In this document: positions 60,622-64,000 of the stretch, piece by piece
How positions within the stretch are numbered: position 1 is the stretch's first letter
How the letters are laid out: the number at the start of each line of letters is the position of its first letter
DNA from: Chamaecyparis obtusa
Lineage: Eukaryota > Streptophyta > Pinopsida > Cupressales > Cupressaceae
Direction of reading: 5' to 3'
Assembly (NCBI GenBank): GCA_027943335.1
Contig: BSBK01003256.1
Span: 1,505,001-1,569,000 of the forward strand
Length of the DNA stretch: 64,000 nucleotides
Notes under the pieces: generated by a model
The model's database searches: none
The model's input: only the letters and a program-made list of their open reading frames with translations
Told to the model about the DNA's origin: nothing
Made by a program: the position numbers and the translations under genes

Positions 60622-60635
60622 CCAAAGGGAGAGAT
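60622..60635 (+). other. Copia 4 polypurine tract
   Basis: CCAAAGGGAGAGAT abuts the 3' LTR. Confidence 0.9.
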
Positions 60636-62129
60636 TGTTGGACTACAAATGATTTGGAATCTGATTGAAGGATCTATGATTACATGATCATTGAGAAGTT
60701 GTTGATTAGATATGGAATATGATTAAATTAGTATTATGTTGTCATTGATGTCAACTAGTTTGACAACACTTATCTTGTAAGTTACTATACCGAGACATCT
60801 GAAGAAAGGTGGAAAAGAGATGAAGAACAGAGAAATCTACATGAGGAAAGATGTACATGATAGATGAGGATAAGGAACACATTGAGTAACTTATTGATGA
60901 GTCTATGACTTGATGATATTGACTTTATTATGTTGCATTCATCTATAATGAAGTATAGAGCTGAAAGACACAAAGCAGTGCTATTAGTAAATGAAGCATT
61001 TTCAGTATACACTGACGGAGTGTAGTGTATACCAACCATAGTATTAATCGAGCTATTTTCACCGATGCATTCTTTGTTAACCGAGGAGAACAGAATGAAT
61101 TAAATGATTAGTTTAGCTGATAGGATTGATCAGCTAGCAAGAGTATAACATTGAGGTAACAGATAATGTTTGTTACAAAGATCAACGACTGACAAAATTC
61201 AAGGAAGATCTAACAAAGTAGATTGAAACGTGTTATTGACACAAGTACCGAGAAAGTTTTTAAGTGACAAAATCTATGAATAAGGATAAGCGGTAAAATA
61301 AGATGGTGGAGAGGAAAATGATTTACTCCTCTATATAAGGGAACATAATTTCTTTAGTAAGATTTCAAGAAGAAGAAGAAGTTGTAGGAATTTTGCATGA
61401 ATAAGCTTTCATGCATTCTAATCATACTGGTTAGTAAGAACCAAGCTGCAGAACAATTACTGAGCTACAAAGAGCTATTATCGATGGACAGTAAGTTGAT
61501 ACAGTATTGAATCTGAAGTGAATTATTGATCAGAAGGATTTTATGGATTGAATATTGATCTATAATCTGCAATTGAAGTTGTATTAAGGCAGGTCATTTT
61601 ACTATTACATATTTAACCATTGTATATAGTTTAAATCTAGTCTTAACTGAGTGGACTCTGAAAGTCTTATGATGTATCATTCATAGAATGAACATTGTTA
61701 TCCTATCAACCCCATAGTGAATGCTGGTTGGACAATAAATTCTAGTCTAAAATCCTCTAACAAGGTCACACTTGACAGTGTGTTTGTAACCTTTAACAGG
61801 GTTGGGTCTTAACCGACCTCACTTCAGAAGAGTGAACAATTTTTGGGTTGCCGGTCCCAGGTGGTTTTTCCCTTTATAGGGTTTCCACGTTAAATCTCTT
61901 GTGTTATGTATTGATTGTGATATTTGTTTGTTATCATACTTTGCATATTTTATGTTAGATTTTATCGGTAAATAGTTATAAGTATTAGACTGGTAATCAG
62001 TAAACACACATACAGTGATAATTATTATTTCTTACCGACGAGCAGAAAGTAGAGAAATTGTTTTGAATTATACATTTTGTTTTGGGACACTGGATAACTG
62101 ATTCACCCCCCCTCTCAGTTATTCTAACA
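60636..62129 (+). repeat. Copia 4 3' LTR
   Basis: TGTTGGACTAC...TTCTAACA, 1494 bases, followed by CCTAT. Confidence 0.95.
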
Positions 62130-64000
62130 CCTATTAGTGTTCTAATGCTTTTTCTATAAGCCCATAGAGCTCGGTTGATTTATAGATGCCAATCTCATCT
62201 TGATTTGTTGACTATTTTGTGTAGGATCTTGAGGATTGTCTTGTTTGATGCTTCTTCTTTTCCATTCCCTTAAGGCTAGTAGATTGAGGAGGAATGGTGT
62301 GTGATATGAAATATGTCACAAAGCTCATCATTATCACTATGTTTGAACCGACCTCCATTGTTTGTGACAATTGAGGAGGGAATCCTATATCTACAGATGA
62401 TGTAATTGAGGATAAACATAGCTATCTACTTTCTTGTTGCGTGGATGAGATGAAAAACTTCAACCCATTTGGTAAAATACTCAATAACCTTTATGATGAA
62501 CTTGTGACTGTTATAAGATGAAGGATGGATCTTCCCCATAAGATCAAAATCCCATTGTTGAAATGACCAATCAGTGATGAAAGAAAGAAGGTCTCGAGCA
62601 TGAGCATGGATGAGATTCCTATGAAATTGAAATTTCTAATAGGTTATATAAAATTGGATAGCATCCTTTTCCATGGTAGGCCAATAGTATCCAGCTCTTA
62701 ACAGTTTCTTAGAAATGAGTAAATAATGAGATGCACTTCTTATTAGGTTTCTTTTTTCATTTCTGGATAAGCCTTCATGAATGGTTTGATGTCGAAGGTA
62801 GTGATAGATCTATCTATATCAGGAAGTATCAGAAGCAATGATGGAGTAGATGATCTAGGAATCAGGTGTATCATAGGCAAGGAATGAGAATTATTCCACT
62901 ATGAAATCATAGCGGAACTAGTGCTCTTCAAGTTGTAGCATTGAGGCTAAGGTAGCCATGGCATCTGCTACTTTATTTTTTGCACGTGGTAACTACTGAA
63001 AAGTGATGGATACAAAGTATTTCTTCAAGTCATCAACCAGACATTTATATGGTAAGAGTTTGTCATCTCTGATTTGGTATTCATTAGTGACGTGATTGAT
63101 TACCTATTGAGAGTCACTATAGACATGGATTTCTTCAATTTTCCACTCAATAGCTAGATTGAGCCCATTATCTAATCCTTCATATTCTGCCACATTATTT
63201 GTGCATGGGAAGATCATCTTGTATGCCTTAGGAATTTTGTAACTTTGTGGGGAAATGAACAAAAAACTAGCACTAGTGCCTTGTTGTGTAAATGAGCCAT
63301 CAAAGTAAATCTTCCAAGGATTTGTAGTCAAGTGTAAGATGGACTCATTAGGAAATTTAGTGACAAGGGGATGTGTACCTTGTAGAGGTGCATCTGCTAA
63401 ATGATCTTCCAAAGCTTTCCCTTTGATAGATTTTTGGTCAACATATGTGATGTCAAATTCATTTAGTATCATCACCAATTTAGCTAACTGGCATGTTAGT
63501 GTTTCTTTATTGAGTAAGCACTTGAGAGGATCTATTTTTTTAATTAGTTGTTTTGAGTAGGCCAACATATAGTGCCTAAACTTCTGAGAAGAAAACACTT
63601 TTTCAATGACTGTATACTTGAAATCATAAGAGACTAATGTTTGGTTGATATAATAGATAGATCTCTCACGTCCTTGATCATCATGTTGTGTGAGAAATGC
63701 TTCCAAAGAAGAATTGGTAGCCAAAATATAGAGTAATAAGGGTCTTCTAGGAGTAGGAGCCATCAATACTGGAGGATTTTCTAGGTATTCTTTGATTTTT
63801 CACAAGTGTTTTCACAATCTTCATTCCATTTGAAAGTGACACCTTTATGCAAGATCTTGGTAAAGGGATGTGCCTTGTTAGCTAGCTGAGAGATAAATAA
63901 TCTGATAGATTATAGCTTTCCCTATAATTTCCTCATTTGACTAATATTATGTGGTGGTTTTATTTCTATAAATGTTTTGAATTTGGTCAGGTCCACCTCA
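62130..64000 (-). pseudogene. Tat element RT end, two RNase H domains and integrase N-terminal part
   Basis: Minus strand from the window edge. An RT-thumb-like stretch (HPFTKILHKGVTFKWNEDC) precedes the Ty3-type RNase H at about 63500-63766 (LEAFLTQHD, SYDFKYTVIEKV, FRHYML). The additional RNase H lies at about 63104-63320 (WKIYFDGSFTQQGTSA, NNVAEYEGLDNGLNLA, VYSDSQ). Next come the integrase zinc-finger region near 62650-62800 and the core. In the core, IKVIEYFTKWVE has Glu and VTNNGG has Asn where the family has the first two catalytic Asp residues. It ends at ALWAYRKSIRTL before copia 4. The longest open segment is 220 codons (63104-63766); stops break the remainder. Confidence 0.85.

Larger units (their letters stand above)
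52662..62129 (+). mobile_element. Copia 4: full-length, decayed, interrupted by a solo LTR
   Basis: LTRs lie at 52662-54149 (1488) and 60636-62129 (1494). The target duplication is CCTGT (52657-52661) against CCTAT (62130-62134); the flanking integrase reading confirms both edges. A sampled 200 bases of the LTRs differ at about 2.5%. Same lineage as copia 1 and 3. Its coding region is split at 56472 by a solo LTR of the TR-GAG family, leaving about 7.8 kb of its own. Confidence 0.93.
51472..64000 (-). mobile_element. Tat-type Ty3/gypsy element, antisense, partial
   Basis: The coding order on the minus strand runs from an RT-RNase H connection at the right edge of the window, through two RNase H domains, to integrase, which copia 4 splits between 62130 and 52661. 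The left part (51472-52220) is non-coding 3' sequence. Neither LTR is identified: the 5' half lies beyond 64000, and the 3' LTR is obscured by the chromovirus and TR-GAG insertions to the left. A second, archaeal-like RNase H is a recognised mark of the Tat/Ogre group. Confidence 0.75.

Overview
This is plant nuclear DNA from a repeat-dense, probably large genome. I could not find one intact host gene. Evidence for a plant: Ty1/copia and Ty3/gypsy elements primed from initiator-Met tRNA (TGGTATCAGAGC), a chromodomain-bearing gypsy (chromovirus), a Tat-type gypsy with two RNase H domains, and a decayed plant mobile domain (PMD). The depth of nesting and the slow decay would fit a gymnosperm such as a conifer, but that is inference only.

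Layout. (1) 1-5223: AT-rich spacer with two foldbacks in the first 300 bases, GA/TC microsatellites and a tandem duplication at 2.2-2.9 kb. It ends in a host repeat that is cut by the next element. (2) 5224-23013: an old short gypsy-like element (gypsy A, target duplication AACAC). It is interrupted by copia 1 (8951-16023, CTCCT) and by an antisense Tork/Tnt1-type copia 2 (16541-21763, AAATT). A second, uninterrupted copy of the target repeat at 23.43-24.18 kb preserves the empty site. (3) 24536-31662: a short old copia LTR whose primer-site region was hit by copia 3 (24780-31657, ATTAG). (4) 31663-38133: old sequence with an antisense PMD pseudogene (32.8-33.9 kb) and one orphan LTR end at 35068. 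(5) 38134-44711: an antisense LTR element with 1.65-kb LTRs that encodes only a GAG-like protein (TR-GAG type; GTAAG/ATAAG). (6) 45124-51466: a young, nearly intact chromovirus (CAGTC). (7) about 51472-64000: an antisense Tat gypsy running off the right edge. Its integrase is split by copia 4 (52662-62129, CCTGT/CCTAT), which is itself split by a solo LTR of the TR-GAG family (56472 to about 58115).

The autonomous elements encode GAG, protease, integrase, reverse transcriptase and RNase H, but every one carries stops or frameshifts. Most stops are TAG where the family has Gln (CAG), which fits deamination of CHG-methylated cytosine. Three copia families (1, 3, 4) share an unusual set of non-coding structures: a short hairpin with a C-rich loop close to the LTR 3' end, repeated copies of the polypurine tract, and an inverted repeat that spans the polypurine tract/LTR junction. 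The GAG-only element and gypsy A share a primer site of a different type. No tRNA, rRNA or CRISPR was seen. All boundaries, mismatch counts and domain calls were made by reading the sequence, without alignment software.
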